Below are positions 7,871-17,452 of a stretch of 64,000 nucleotides of DNA, piece by piece; position 1 is the first letter of the stretch; every line of letters begins with the position of its first letter. Origin of the DNA: an uncultured Drancourtella sp. (lineage in GTDB: Bacteria > Bacillota > Clostridia > Lachnospirales > Lachnospiraceae); contig CALFLL010000034.1 of NCBI GenBank assembly GCA_937880845.1, forward strand, positions 1 to 64,000, in the 5' to 3' direction. Both the position numbers and the translations under genes were made by a program. The notes under the pieces were generated by a model. The model saw only the letters and a program-made list of their open reading frames with translations, was not told the origin of the DNA and did not search any database.

Positions 7871-10077
7871 ACATTACACATGAAAAACTGGATCGTATTT
7901 TTGATTATAAAATACCGGAAGAACTGGAAGAAAAATTAAAAACGGGTATGGCAGTGATGGTACCTTTCGGAAAGGGAGATACAAGACGAAAGGGATATAT
8001 CGTAGGATTTTCAAAAACAACCGGGTATGATCCGGGGAAGATAAAGGAAGTACTTGAAATTGCTCCGGAAAGCGTAGACATTGAGGAAAAAATGGTGGAA
8101 CTGGCAGCTTGGATGAGGGAATACTACGGAGGTACCATGATCCAGGCTTTAAAGACCGTTCTTCCCATCAAAAAACAGGAAAAACAAAAAGAAAAGCGGA
8201 TTATTCGAAGAGCTGTATCAAAGGAGAAAGGGCAAGAATTTCTTCAGTCTTTTCTTTGTAAAAATCAGAAAGCCAGGGCAAGGCTTCTGGCGGCTCTTCT
8301 GGATGATGAGGAAATAGACTATACAGTGCTTACGAAAAAGCTCAATATCACGGCACCTGTGATAAGGGCATTGGAGCAGATGGGGATTTTGACGGTAGAG
8401 TCGGAACAGATATGGAGAAACCCGGTGAAAAACAGCAGAGAACAGGAACGGACGCTCAACTATACAGAAGAACAGACACAGGCCATCTGCCGGTTTCGGG
8501 ACGATTATGGCAAAGGGAAAAGGGAAACCTATCTTTTGTATGGTGTTACCGGAAGCGGGAAAACGGAAGTTTATATGGAAATGATCAAAACAGTAGTCAA
8601 AGCGGGAAAACAGGCGATCGTTCTGATACCGGAGATTGCTTTGACTTACCAGACGGTGATGCGTTTTGTGCGGAATTTCGGGAACAGAGTGTCCATCATG
8701 AATTCCCGTCTGTCCCAGGGGGAGCGATATGACCAGATGATGCGGGCGAAAACGGGCGAGATCGATGTGATGATCGGTCCGCGGTCCGCACTGTTTACTC
8801 CTTTTGAAAATCTGGGATTGATCGTGATCGATGAAGAGCATGAAACCACTTATAAGAGTGAGCAGACACCAAGATATCATGCCAGAGAAACGGCAAGAAA
8901 ACGGGCAGAACTGGAAGGAGCAAGTGTGGTGCTTGGTTCTGCAACACCGTCTTTGGAGGCATTCGAAAGCTGCAGAAAAGGAGAATACCGCCTTTTGAGG
9001 CTGAATCACAGGGTAGGAGAGCAAAAGCTTGCGTCGGTATATACGGTCGATATGAGAGAAGAACTAAGAAAAGGAAACCGCTCCATCCTAAGCGATTGCC
9101 TGCAGGAGAAAATAGAGGATCGTCTTTCAAAAAAACAGCAGGTGATGCTCTTTTTGAACAGACGGGGATTTGCGGGGTTCTTGTCTTGCAGGTCCTGCGG
9201 ATATGTAGTAAAATGTCCTCATTGCGACGTGTCGTTGTCCTGGCATAAGGGTGGAAAAATGGTATGCCATTACTGCGGTTATGAAGAACCCATGATTACC
9301 ACCTGTCCGATATGCGGTTCCGGGCATATAGGAGCTTTTAAAGCAGGCACTCAGCAGATTGAAGACATTGTGAAAAAACAGTTCCCCAAGGCAAGAGTTC
9401 TCAGGATGGACATTGATACCACGAGAGATAAGGAGGGACATGCAAGAATCCTTTCAGCCTTTGCAAACCGGGAGGCAGATATTCTTATAGGAACACAGAT
9501 GATCGTGAAAGGACATGACTTCCCGAATGTGACACTGGTAGGTGTCCTTGCGGCAGATTTGTCACTATATATCAGTGATTATCGGTCTGCGGAGCGTACG
9601 TTTGCTCTTCTTTGCCAGGCAGCAGGACGGGCAGGAAGAGGAAAAGAGAAAGGGGAGGCTATCATTCAGACGTATAATCCAGATCATTACAGCATCCGTG
9701 CAGCGGCAAGTCAGGATTACGAAGCGTTTTTTAAAGAGGAAATGAAGTACCGCCGTCTGATGGGATATCCGCCGGCAGCACATCTTCTGGCTGTTCTTAT
9801 GTCCGGTACGGATGAAGCACTTTTGGAAAAAGCAGCGTATTATCTGAAATTGTTCACAAAAAAGACAAACACAGATGATAGGATGGAAATGATTGGACCT
9901 GCAATCCCTTATGTGGGAAAAATAAACGATGTTTACCGCAGAGTGTTGTATTTCAAACATGAAGAATATAAATCTTTGACCGCGGTAAAAAACAAAATGG
10001 AACAATATATAGAGGTAAATACCGGGTTTTCAAAGATTAGGATACAATTTGACTTTGATCCGGTACAACCGTTTTAA
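7849..10077 (+). CDS. priA: Primosomal replication restart helicase PriA
   Basis: A 742-residue superfamily 2 DNA helicase that restarts stalled forks by loading the primosome. After the N-terminal DNA-binding domain come the Walker A motif GVTGSGKTEVY near residues 231-241 and the DEEH box in VIDEEHE. The zinc-binding insert follows, with paired cysteines CRSCGY, CPHC, CHYCGY and CPICGS, then the helicase C motifs (IGTQMIVKGHDFPNVTL and the QAAGRAGR motif). The start overlaps the murE end by 22 bases in another frame, and def follows after 27 bases. Length is standard for PriA. Confidence 0.97.
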   Translation: MYAQIIIDITHEKLDRIFDYKIPEELEEKLKTGMAVMVPFGKGDTRRKGYIVGFSKTTGYDPGKIKEVLEIAPESVDIEEKMVELAAWMREYYGGTMIQALKTVLPIKKQEKQKEKRIIRRAVSKEKGQEFLQSFLCKNQKARARLLAALLDDEEIDYTVLTKKLNITAPVIRALEQMGILTVESEQIWRNPVKNSREQERTLNYTEEQTQAICRFRDDYGKGKRETYLLYGVTGSGKTEVYMEMIKTVVKAGKQAIVLIPEIALTYQTVMRFVRNFGNRVSIMNSRLSQGERYDQMMRAKTGEIDVMIGPRSALFTPFENLGLIVIDEEHETTYKSEQTPRYHARETARKRAELEGASVVLGSATPSLEAFESCRKGEYRLLRLNHRVGEQKLASVYTVDMREELRKGNRSILSDCLQEKIEDRLSKKQQVMLFLNRRGFAGFLSCRSCGYVVKCPHCDVSLSWHKGGKMVCHYCGYEEPMITTCPICGSGHIGAFKAGTQQIEDIVKKQFPKARVLRMDIDTTRDKEGHARILSAFANREADILIGTQMIVKGHDFPNVTLVGVLAADLSLYISDYRSAERTFALLCQAAGRAGRGKEKGEAIIQTYNPDHYSIRAAASQDYEAFFKEEMKYRRLMGYPPAAHLLAVLMSGTDEALLEKAAYYLKLFTKKTNTDDRMEMIGPAIPYVGKINDVYRRVLYFKHEEYKSLTAVKNKMEQYIEVNTGFSKIRIQFDFDPVQPF

Positions 10078-10104
10078 TTAAAAAAGAAAAGAGAGGGAAA
10101 GAAT

Positions 10105-10575
10105 ATGGCAATCAGAAAAATTCGTGAAGTGGGAGAAGAAGTACTTACAAAAGAATGTAAAAAGGTAGATAAGATGACGATGCGGACCAAAATTCTGATT
10201 CAGGATATGTTTGATACGATGTATGATGCATACGGTGTGGGACTTGCGGCTCCGCAGGTGGGGGTCCTCAAGCAGGTGATCACGATCGATACAGGGGATG
10301 ATCCAATCGTTTTGATCAATCCGGAGATCATCGAGACAGAAGGAAGCCAGACCGGTGAGGAAGGATGCTTAAGCCTTCCGGGGAAATACGGAATCGTAAC
10401 AAGACCAAGCCGTGTAAAAGTGAAAGCACTCAATGAAGATATGGAAGAAGTCATTCTGGAAGGAGAAGGACTCCTTGCAAGGGCATTTTGCCATGAAATC
10501 GAGCACCTTCACGGACTGATGTATATGAGACTGGCAGAAGACGGAATCCATGATAATGAGAATGTGGAGGAATAG
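10105..10575 (+). CDS. def: Peptide deformylase
   Basis: A 156-residue iron/zinc enzyme that removes the formyl group from nascent N-terminal methionine. All three family motifs are visible: GVGLAAPQVG, EEGCLSLPG (with the metal-binding Cys) and HEIEHLHG (HExxH with two metal-binding His and the catalytic Glu). It has an AGAGGGAAAG ribosome binding site. Only two bases separate it from fmt, whose product creates the formyl group that Def later removes, a widely conserved pairing. Confidence 0.97.
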   Translation: MAIRKIREVGEEVLTKECKKVDKMTMRTKILIQDMFDTMYDAYGVGLAAPQVGVLKQVITIDTGDDPIVLINPEIIETEGSQTGEEGCLSLPGKYGIVTRPSRVKVKALNEDMEEVILEGEGLLARAFCHEIEHLHGLMYMRLAEDGIHDNENVEE

Positions 10576-10577
10576 GA

Positions 10578-11519
10578 ATGAAAATTATTTTTATGGGAAC
10601 ACCGGATTTTTCCGTTGGGACACTGGAAGCATTGATTGATGCAGGACATGAGATTGTTTTGGCAGTCACCCAGCCGGATAAACCAAAAGGAAGAGGAAAA
10701 GAAATGCAGTTTCCACCGGTAAAAGAAACGGCATTAAAATATGGGATTGAAGTATATCAGCCAAAAAGGATCAGAGAGCCGGAGTGTATTGAAAAACTAA
10801 GGGAATATCAGGCGGACATCATGGTTGTCATCGCTTTTGGACAGATTCTTCCGAAAGAGATACTGGAAATGACACCATACGGATGTGTCAATGTCCATGC
10901 TTCCCTGCTCCCGAAATACCGCGGGGCTGCTCCGATCCAGTGGGCGGTCATCAATGGGGAAACAGTCAGCGGAGTGACGACCATGCAGATGGATGAAGGC
11001 CTTGATACAGGTGATATGCTTTTAAAAACAGAAGTTGTTTTGGATGAAAAAGAAACAGGCGGAAGTCTTCACGATCGTCTTGCCAAAGAGGGGGCAAAAC
11101 TTTGCGTGGAAACATTAAAACAGCTGGAAGCCGGAACCATAGTTCCGGAAAAACAGGGGGAAAGCCCGACAGAATATGCTAAAATGTTGGATAAGCATAT
11201 GGGTGAGATTAATTGGAACCAAAAAGCAGATGACATCGAAAGATTGATTCGTGGTTTAAATCCGTGGCCAAGTGCATATACTACATGGAAAGACAAAACC
11301 ATGAAAATCTGGGCGGCAGATTGTGAGGCAGATTTGCAGACGGCAAATGCTGTGCCGGGTGAGGTCATTCGTGTAACGAAAACGGATTTTGCCGTTAAGA
11401 CGGGAGCTGGGAATCTGATCATCAAAGAACTTCAGATACCGGGGAAAAAACGGATGGACGCAGCGTCATTCATGCGAGGATATGAAATAGAAAAAGGAAT
11501 GATCTTAGGGGAAAAATAA
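10578..11519 (+). CDS. fmt: Methionyl-tRNA formyltransferase
   Basis: A 313-residue enzyme that transfers a formyl group from 10-formyl-tetrahydrofolate to initiator Met-tRNA. The N-terminal formyltransferase domain starts KIIFMGTPDFSV and carries the active-site stretch NVHASLLPKYRGAAPIQWA. The C-terminal OB-like tRNA-binding domain follows (LIRGLNPWPSAYT, then the beta-rich end). It is two bases downstream of def and clearly in the same transcript. Confidence 0.97.
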   Translation: MKIIFMGTPDFSVGTLEALIDAGHEIVLAVTQPDKPKGRGKEMQFPPVKETALKYGIEVYQPKRIREPECIEKLREYQADIMVVIAFGQILPKEILEMTPYGCVNVHASLLPKYRGAAPIQWAVINGETVSGVTTMQMDEGLDTGDMLLKTEVVLDEKETGGSLHDRLAKEGAKLCVETLKQLEAGTIVPEKQGESPTEYAKMLDKHMGEINWNQKADDIERLIRGLNPWPSAYTTWKDKTMKIWAADCEADLQTANAVPGEVIRVTKTDFAVKTGAGNLIIKELQIPGKKRMDAASFMRGYEIEKGMILGEK

Positions 11520-11540
11520 GGGAAAGAAAGGAAGAAAAAA

Positions 11541-12242
11541 ATGCCGTATTTTTATTTTGATCCAACATACAGTCTTGTCCTTATCGGAGTCATTATCTGT
11601 ATGGCTGCATCGGCAAAAGTAAGATCTACGTACGCAAAATACAGTCAGATAAGAAATCATGGAGGAATTACGGGAAGAGAGGCAGCAGAAAAGATCCTGA
11701 GGGGAGCGGGACTTTATGATGTACGGATAGAAAGAGTCAGCGGAAGCCTGACGGATCATTACGATCCACGCAGTAAAGTACTGAGACTGTCGGATTCCAC
11801 ATATAGTTCCATGTCGGTAGCTGCAGTCGGAGTTGCGGCTCACGAATGTGGACATGCCATTCAACATGCAAGAGGATATATCCCGTTAAATCTCAGAAGT
11901 GCCATCGTCCCGATCGCCAATTTCGGTTCGGCAATCGCATGGCCGCTGATCTTTTTGGGACTTTTGATCAACAGCAGGTCTTCTGTTATGATGATCAATC
12001 TTGGAATCCTGGCATTTTCTTTTGCCGTATTATTTCAGATCGTTACACTTCCGGTAGAGTTTAATGCGTCTAACCGTGCGATTCGTATTCTCGGGGATGC
12101 CAATATTCTTTATCCGGATGAACTTTCGGCGGCAAAAAAAGTACTTGGTGCGGCAGCCCTGACTTATGTGGCCGGTGCCGCATCCGCAATTCTGCAGCTT
12201 CTGCGTATCTTGATTCTGACAGGAGGAAGAAGAGATGACTAA
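11541..12242 (+). CDS. Membrane zinc metallopeptidase, YugP family
   Basis: A 233-residue membrane protein of the neutral zinc metallopeptidase family (YugP type). It has an N-terminal membrane segment (residues about 8-25) and the zinc motif HECGHAIQHARGY (HExxH). A long hydrophobic stretch in the middle and a third zinc ligand region in PVEFNASNRA follow, then a C-terminal hydrophobic segment. This gene usually sits between fmt and rsmB in Clostridia, as here. Its end overlaps rsmB by 8 bases. The natural substrate of the family is not established. Confidence 0.9.
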   Translation: MPYFYFDPTYSLVLIGVIICMAASAKVRSTYAKYSQIRNHGGITGREAAEKILRGAGLYDVRIERVSGSLTDHYDPRSKVLRLSDSTYSSMSVAAVGVAAHECGHAIQHARGYIPLNLRSAIVPIANFGSAIAWPLIFLGLLINSRSSVMMINLGILAFSFAVLFQIVTLPVEFNASNRAIRILGDANILYPDELSAAKKVLGAAALTYVAGAASAILQLLRILILTGGRRDD

Positions 12243-13539
12243 ATCCGTAAATGAACGGGAACTGATACTGACGGTACTTCTTGAGATTACAAGAGATAAA
12301 GTACCAAGCCATCTGGCTCTTCGGAATGTTCTGCAAAAATATCAATACATGGATAAAAAATCACGTGCCCTCCTGACGAAAGTCGTGGAAGGCACGCTGG
12401 AACATATGATTGAGATCGATTACATCATTGACCGGTTCTCGAAAGTAAAAACAGCAAAAATGAAACCAATCGTGCGCACAATCCTGAGAAGTTCGGTCTA
12501 TCAGTTGAAATACCTGGATCATGTGCCGCAAAGTGCCGTCTGCAATGAGGCGGTAAAGCTTGCCAAAAAGAAAGGATTTCAGAATCTTGCAGGTTTTATC
12601 AACGGAATACTTAGAAATATTGCAAGAAATATAGATGAAATTACATACCCGACAGAACCGACGGTTGAGGCACTGTCTATTCGCTATTCCATGCCGAAGT
12701 GGATTCTGGAAAAATGGCTTTTGGACTATACGGAAGAAACGGTTGTGGCGATGCTTGAAGATATGTTAAAAACAAAGCCGACTTGTATCCGTTTTAACCC
12801 GCAGCAGATCTCAAAGGAAGAATTAAAACAACGCCTGAAAGAAGAAGGAGTAGGACGTGTGGAAGATCATCCGATTCTGCCATATGCATTGTGGATATCA
12901 GAGTATGACTATCTGGGAGCCATTGACGCATTTGAAGAGGGACTTTTTTATGTACAGGATGCAAGTTCCATGATGGCAGTAGAAAGTCTTCCGATCAGAC
13001 AGGGAGATTATATTATCGATGTCTGTGCGGCTCCTGGAGGGAAAGCCCTTCATGCAGCGGAACGCCTGAAAGGAAGCGCACATGTAGAGGCAAGAGATTT
13101 GACGGATTATAAAGTGGGGCTTCTGGAAGAGAATATAGAAAGGACAGGACTTTGCAATATTGAAGCTGTCAGAAAAGATGCGACCGTTTTTGAACCGGAA
13201 TCGGAAGAAAAAGCAGACATTGTCATTGCAGATTTACCGTGTTCCGGACTTGGTGTTCTTTCCTCAAAAAAAGACATCAAATACAATATGACAAAAGAAC
13301 AGCAGAAAGAACTGGAAGCTCTTCAGAGAAAGATGCTCTGTGTCGTTTGCCGTTATGTAAAACCGGGAGGTACACTTTTATATAGTACGTGTACCATCAA
13401 CAAAGGAGAAAATGAAGAAAATACTGCATGGTTTTTGAAAGAACATCCGGAATTTAGTTTGGAAAAAGAAAAACAGTTCCTTCCGGGAATTGATCCTTGT
13501 GACGGATTTTATATTGCAGTATTAAAAAAGCAGGGGTAA
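12235..13539 (+). CDS. rsmB: 16S rRNA m5C967 methyltransferase
   Basis: A 434-residue SAM-dependent RNA cytosine C5-methyltransferase. The N-terminal NusB-like RNA-binding domain covers about residues 1-140. The Rossmann methyltransferase domain follows with DVCAAPGGKALH (SAM binding), IADLPCSGLGVL (catalytic PC motif) and LLYSTCTINKGENE (second catalytic Cys). The ATG sits inside the end of the preceding peptidase gene with AGGAGGAAG upstream, so the two are translationally coupled. rlmN follows after 6 bases. Confidence 0.95.
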   Translation: MTKSVNERELILTVLLEITRDKVPSHLALRNVLQKYQYMDKKSRALLTKVVEGTLEHMIEIDYIIDRFSKVKTAKMKPIVRTILRSSVYQLKYLDHVPQSAVCNEAVKLAKKKGFQNLAGFINGILRNIARNIDEITYPTEPTVEALSIRYSMPKWILEKWLLDYTEETVVAMLEDMLKTKPTCIRFNPQQISKEELKQRLKEEGVGRVEDHPILPYALWISEYDYLGAIDAFEEGLFYVQDASSMMAVESLPIRQGDYIIDVCAAPGGKALHAAERLKGSAHVEARDLTDYKVGLLEENIERTGLCNIEAVRKDATVFEPESEEKADIVIADLPCSGLGVLSSKKDIKYNMTKEQQKELEALQRKMLCVVCRYVKPGGTLLYSTCTINKGENEENTAWFLKEHPEFSLEKEKQFLPGIDPCDGFYIAVLKKQG

Positions 13540-13545
13540 GATACA

Positions 13546-14580
13546 ATGGAAAAAAAAGATATTTGTTCCTATACAATAGAAGAATTGAAAGAAGAAATGG
13601 CCAGAATCGGTGAGAAAACGTTTCGGGCAAAACAGATATACGAATGGCTCCATGTAAAACTTGCAGAATCATTTGATGAAATGTCCAATCTTCCAAAGAC
13701 ACTTAAGGAAAGGCTGGAGGAAGAGTATGAGATTGCAAAAGTGACACTGGTGGAACGACAAATTTCCAAAATAGATGGAACAAATAAGTTCCTGTTTGAA
13801 TTAAAAGACGGAAATATGGTAGAAAGCGTTCTGATGAAATATAAACACGGCAACAGTGTGTGTATTTCTTCACAGGTGGGATGCAGGATGGGATGCAGAT
13901 TTTGTGCATCTACCATCGGAGGATTGATTCGCAATCTGAGGACTTCGGAAATGTTGCGGGAAGTGTACGAAGTACAGAAATTAAGCGGAGAAAGAGTTTC
14001 GAATATTGTCATCATGGGAACAGGAGAACCGCTTGATAATTATGATAACTTTGTACGATTTATCCGGATGGTCAGCGATGAAAACGGTCTTCATATCAGT
14101 CAGCGGAATATTACTGCTTCCACCTGTGGTATCGTACCGAATATCAGAAAACTGGCAGAAGAAAAGTTTCAGATTACATTGGCTCTTTCTCTTCATGGTT
14201 CCACACAGGAAAAGAGAAAGATTTTGATGCCGGTAGCGAATAAATATGAATTAAAGGAAGTACTGCAAGCGTGTGATGACTATTTTCAGAAGACCGGAAG
14301 AAGGATGACTTTTGAATACAGTCTTGTGCACGGCGTTAACGATACAAAAGAAGATGCAGAGGAGCTGACGGCACTTTTAAAACACCGAAACTGTCATCTG
14401 AATCTGATTCCCGTGAACCCTATAAAGGAACGGGATTTTGAGAAACCAAGCAAAAAATCTGCCATGATTTTTCAAAATAAACTTGAAAAAAACGGCATAA
14501 ATGTTACTATTAGAAGAGAAATGGGTTCCGATATCGACGGGGCCTGTGGTCAGTTAAGAATAAAACACAGACAAGTATAA
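13546..14580 (+). CDS. rlmN: Dual-specificity 23S rRNA/tRNA m2A methyltransferase
   Basis: A 344-residue radical SAM enzyme that makes 2-methyladenosine in 23S rRNA (A2503) and tRNA. The CxxxCxxC cluster is at Cys113, Cys117 and Cys120 (CRMGCRFC). MGTGEPLDNYDN is the GEP region characteristic of RlmN, and the C-terminal methyl-carrying Cys is in GACGQLR. It is 6 bases after rsmB and 11 bases before the phosphatase gene, forming part of the long operon. Confidence 0.96.
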   Translation: MEKKDICSYTIEELKEEMARIGEKTFRAKQIYEWLHVKLAESFDEMSNLPKTLKERLEEEYEIAKVTLVERQISKIDGTNKFLFELKDGNMVESVLMKYKHGNSVCISSQVGCRMGCRFCASTIGGLIRNLRTSEMLREVYEVQKLSGERVSNIVIMGTGEPLDNYDNFVRFIRMVSDENGLHISQRNITASTCGIVPNIRKLAEEKFQITLALSLHGSTQEKRKILMPVANKYELKEVLQACDDYFQKTGRRMTFEYSLVHGVNDTKEDAEELTALLKHRNCHLNLIPVNPIKERDFEKPSKKSAMIFQNKLEKNGINVTIRREMGSDIDGACGQLRIKHRQV

Positions 14581-14591
14581 GGAGAATGAAA

Positions 14592-15335
14592 ATGAAAACA
14601 TTTTCAAAAACCGATATTGGAAGAAAAAGAGAAATCAATCAGGATTATGTGTTTGCAACGGATGAAACGATAGGAAACCTTCCGAATCTGCTTGTGGTGG
14701 CAGACGGAATGGGGGGACACCGTGCGGGTGATTTCGCTTCCAGATTTACGGTAGAAGCTCTGGTGGAAGAAGTACAAAACAGCAAAGGAACAGATCCTCA
14801 GACCATTATAGGAAGTGCCATGCAGGCTGCCAATGAAAAATTGATCGAAGAGGCAGAAAAAGACAGCAGGTTGGAGGGCATGGGTACAACACTTGTAGCC
14901 GCTACGATCATGGATCATGTTTTGTATTTTGCAAATGTCGGAGACAGTAGATTATATCTGATCAATAAAGAAATTCGGCAGCTCTCAAGAGATCATTCTA
15001 TGGTAGAAGAGATGGTACGGCTTGGAGGACTGACGGAAGAAGAGGCAAAACACCATCCCGATAAAAATATCATTACGCGTGCAATGGGAGTGAAAAGAAG
15101 AGTAGAACCGGATTTCTTTGAATATAGATTGAAAAACGGAGACGTTGTCCTTATGTGCAGCGACGGACTGACAAATATGGTGGACGACGACGAGATTTTC
15201 CAGATTGTAAAAAGCGCGCGTGATATTGTGGAGGCAGTGGAAAATTTGATTCGAAGAGCAAATGAAAACGGTGGTTCTGATAATATAGGAGTAGTATTGG
15301 CACAGCCGTATGCAGATGAGGTGAGTATATGGTAA
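14592..15335 (+). CDS. prpC: PP2C-type Ser/Thr phosphatase partner of PrkC
   Basis: A 247-residue metal-dependent PPM/PP2C phosphatase. It shows the family motifs REINQDYV, VVADGMGGH (metal-binding Asp), LYFANVGDSRLYL, LSRDHSMV and the closing GGSDNIGVV (last metal Asp). It reverses phosphorylation by the kinase encoded next. I start at the second ATG (14592), 7 bases from GGAG at 14581-14584; the ATG at 14586 would be only one base from that site. The gene overlaps prkC by 7 bases, a conserved arrangement that balances kinase and phosphatase. Confidence 0.95.
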   Translation: MKTFSKTDIGRKREINQDYVFATDETIGNLPNLLVVADGMGGHRAGDFASRFTVEALVEEVQNSKGTDPQTIIGSAMQAANEKLIEEAEKDSRLEGMGTTLVAATIMDHVLYFANVGDSRLYLINKEIRQLSRDHSMVEEMVRLGGLTEEEAKHHPDKNIITRAMGVKRRVEPDFFEYRLKNGDVVLMCSDGLTNMVDDDEIFQIVKSARDIVEAVENLIRRANENGGSDNIGVVLAQPYADEVSIW

Positions 15336-17416
15336 AAGATGGTATTGTATTAGGGGAGCGGTATGAGATCCTGAGTAAGCTTGGTGCAGGCGGAATGGCC
15401 GATGTTTACAAAGGGCGCGACAAGGTACTGAACCGGTATGTCGCTGTAAAAGTACTGAAAAAGGAATACCGGGAAGATGAAACATATGTAAAAAAATTCC
15501 GTTCGGAAGCCCAGGCGGCAGCCGGGATCATGAATCCGAACATTGTTAATGTTTATGATGTCGGAGTTGACAGAGGACTTTATTACATGGTAATGGAGTT
15601 GGTAGAGGGCATCACATTAAAAGAATATATTGCAAAGAAAGAGCGACTTACACCAAAAGAAGTGGTAAGTATCACACTACAGGTATGTGCCGGAATGGAA
15701 GCGGTACATAAAGGACATATCATTCATCGTGATATCAAACCGCAGAATATTATTATTTCCAATGAAGGAAAAGTAAAAGTAACGGATTTCGGGATTGCCA
15801 AGGCCGCAAGTTCCAAGACGATTACATCCAATGCGATGGGATCCGTTCATTATACTTCTCCGGAACAGGCAAGAGGCGGATTTTCAGATGAAAGAAGTGA
15901 TATCTATTCCATCGGTATTACCATGTATGAAATGGTCACGGGACGTGTACCGTTTGATGGGGAAACAACAGTAGCCATTGCGGTAAAACATCTTCAGGAA
16001 GAAATCGTTCCTCCGTCAGAATATGTTCCGATCCCGTACAGCCTGGAACAGATTATTTTAAAATGTACGCAGAAAGTTCCGGACAGACGTTATCAGAATG
16101 TGACACTTCTTGCACAGGATTTGCGCCGTTCTTTGTCAGACCCGGACGGAGATTTTGTGAAGGCAAACGGAGCTTCTTATAACGCAGGTGCTGAAACGGT
16201 CATGATCTCGGATGAAGAAAGAAGAAAAATCCGGGATGAATATGAAGAATACGATGACAATGGATACGCTGATGAGTATGACGATCCGGAATATGATGAC
16301 GAATATGAAGACGAATATGAAGACAGACACGAAAAAGGACGTCAAAACAAAGAAGAGCATGGCAAGAAGCCGAAGATGAGCGGTGTCATGAAGACAGCTA
16401 TCATTGCCATTGCGGTACTTGTAATATGTGCGGCAGGCTTTGGAATTGCAGGTGCCATGGGTGCATTCGATTTCGGAAGCAATGAAAATAAAACAGAAGA
16501 GGAAGAAACGAAGAAAATCGCGGTTCCGCAGCTTTCTGGTATCGATCTGACAGAAAATCAGGCAAGAGATGCAGCGGAAAAGGCAGGATTTAAGATGGAA
16601 GTTGCAGGAACAGAGGCGTCCGATGAAGATGAAGGAACGGTTATAAGCCAGGATCCGGAATATGGAAAGAAAGCAAAGAAAGGTTCTACGATCAAGGTTG
16701 TGTTAAGTGCAGGGCCATCGACCGTATCTGTTCCAAGTGTAGCCGGTGATGATGAGGATTCTGCAACACAGGCGTTGGAGGAAAGCGGATTAAAAGTAGG
16801 AAGCACACAGGAAGAATATAGTGACGAATACGAAAAAGGTCTTGTTATCAGAACAAATCCGTCTTCCGGTACCGAAGTAGAGGAAGGCTCTTCCGTTACC
16901 TTATATGTCAGTCTCGGAAAAGATCCTGAGAAAGATAAGGTTACGGTACAAAGTTTTGTCGGAATGCAGGAAAGTTATCTGACTTCCTGGGCAACAGAAA
17001 ATGAAGTGAAAGTTTCCCGTTCGGAAGATTACAGTGATGAATATGACAAAGGTGAGATCATTTCCCAGTCATTGACATCCGGAAGCATACAAAAAGGAAC
17101 AACCATCAGTTATGTGGTAAGTAAAGGACCGGATCCGGATAAAGACGAAAACAAGGATGATGAAAATTCCGGAGACAATACGGATAATGAGCAGGGAAAT
17201 ACATCGGATCAGGAAAACGGAACAGACAATAACCAGGAAGAAACATCAGGAACAGGTCCGGTTTGGGAAACAAACATACCGAAATGGGCAGCAGAAAATG
17301 GTATTACGAAATACAATAAAAAGTATGAAAAGAATACCGATGTAGAACATGGAAAAGTCATCCGTTATGAAAAAAATGCGGATGGTTCCGTTACATTTTA
17401 TATCAGCATCAAATAA
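15329..17416 (+). CDS. prkC: Membrane Ser/Thr kinase with PASTA domains
   Basis: A 695-residue bitopic kinase that senses cell wall fragments through extracellular PASTA repeats. The kinase domain covers about residues 12-270: glycine loop LGAGGMADVY, Lys41, HRDIKPQN with Asp135, and DFG at 153-155. A strongly acidic juxtamembrane stretch rich in Asp, Glu and Tyr follows (303-332). The single membrane segment is near 354-380. Three PASTA repeats span about 398-600, then comes a Asp/Asn/Glu-rich linker and a C-terminal module of about 50 residues that looks like a fourth, degenerate PASTA unit. The start overlaps the phosphatase gene, and rsgA follows. Confidence 0.96.
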   Translation: MVKDGIVLGERYEILSKLGAGGMADVYKGRDKVLNRYVAVKVLKKEYREDETYVKKFRSEAQAAAGIMNPNIVNVYDVGVDRGLYYMVMELVEGITLKEYIAKKERLTPKEVVSITLQVCAGMEAVHKGHIIHRDIKPQNIIISNEGKVKVTDFGIAKAASSKTITSNAMGSVHYTSPEQARGGFSDERSDIYSIGITMYEMVTGRVPFDGETTVAIAVKHLQEEIVPPSEYVPIPYSLEQIILKCTQKVPDRRYQNVTLLAQDLRRSLSDPDGDFVKANGASYNAGAETVMISDEERRKIRDEYEEYDDNGYADEYDDPEYDDEYEDEYEDRHEKGRQNKEEHGKKPKMSGVMKTAIIAIAVLVICAAGFGIAGAMGAFDFGSNENKTEEEETKKIAVPQLSGIDLTENQARDAAEKAGFKMEVAGTEASDEDEGTVISQDPEYGKKAKKGSTIKVVLSAGPSTVSVPSVAGDDEDSATQALEESGLKVGSTQEEYSDEYEKGLVIRTNPSSGTEVEEGSSVTLYVSLGKDPEKDKVTVQSFVGMQESYLTSWATENEVKVSRSEDYSDEYDKGEIISQSLTSGSIQKGTTISYVVSKGPDPDKDENKDDENSGDNTDNEQGNTSDQENGTDNNQEETSGTGPVWETNIPKWAAENGITKYNKKYEKNTDVEHGKVIRYEKNADGSVTFYISIK

Positions 17417-17452
17417 ATCACAGAAAACGCATACAAGTATAAGGAGACCTTG

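Noticed and set aside
8218..9024. 268-codon open frame on the reverse strand
   Set aside because: Antisense to the priA helicase domain, whose motifs are intact on the forward strand.
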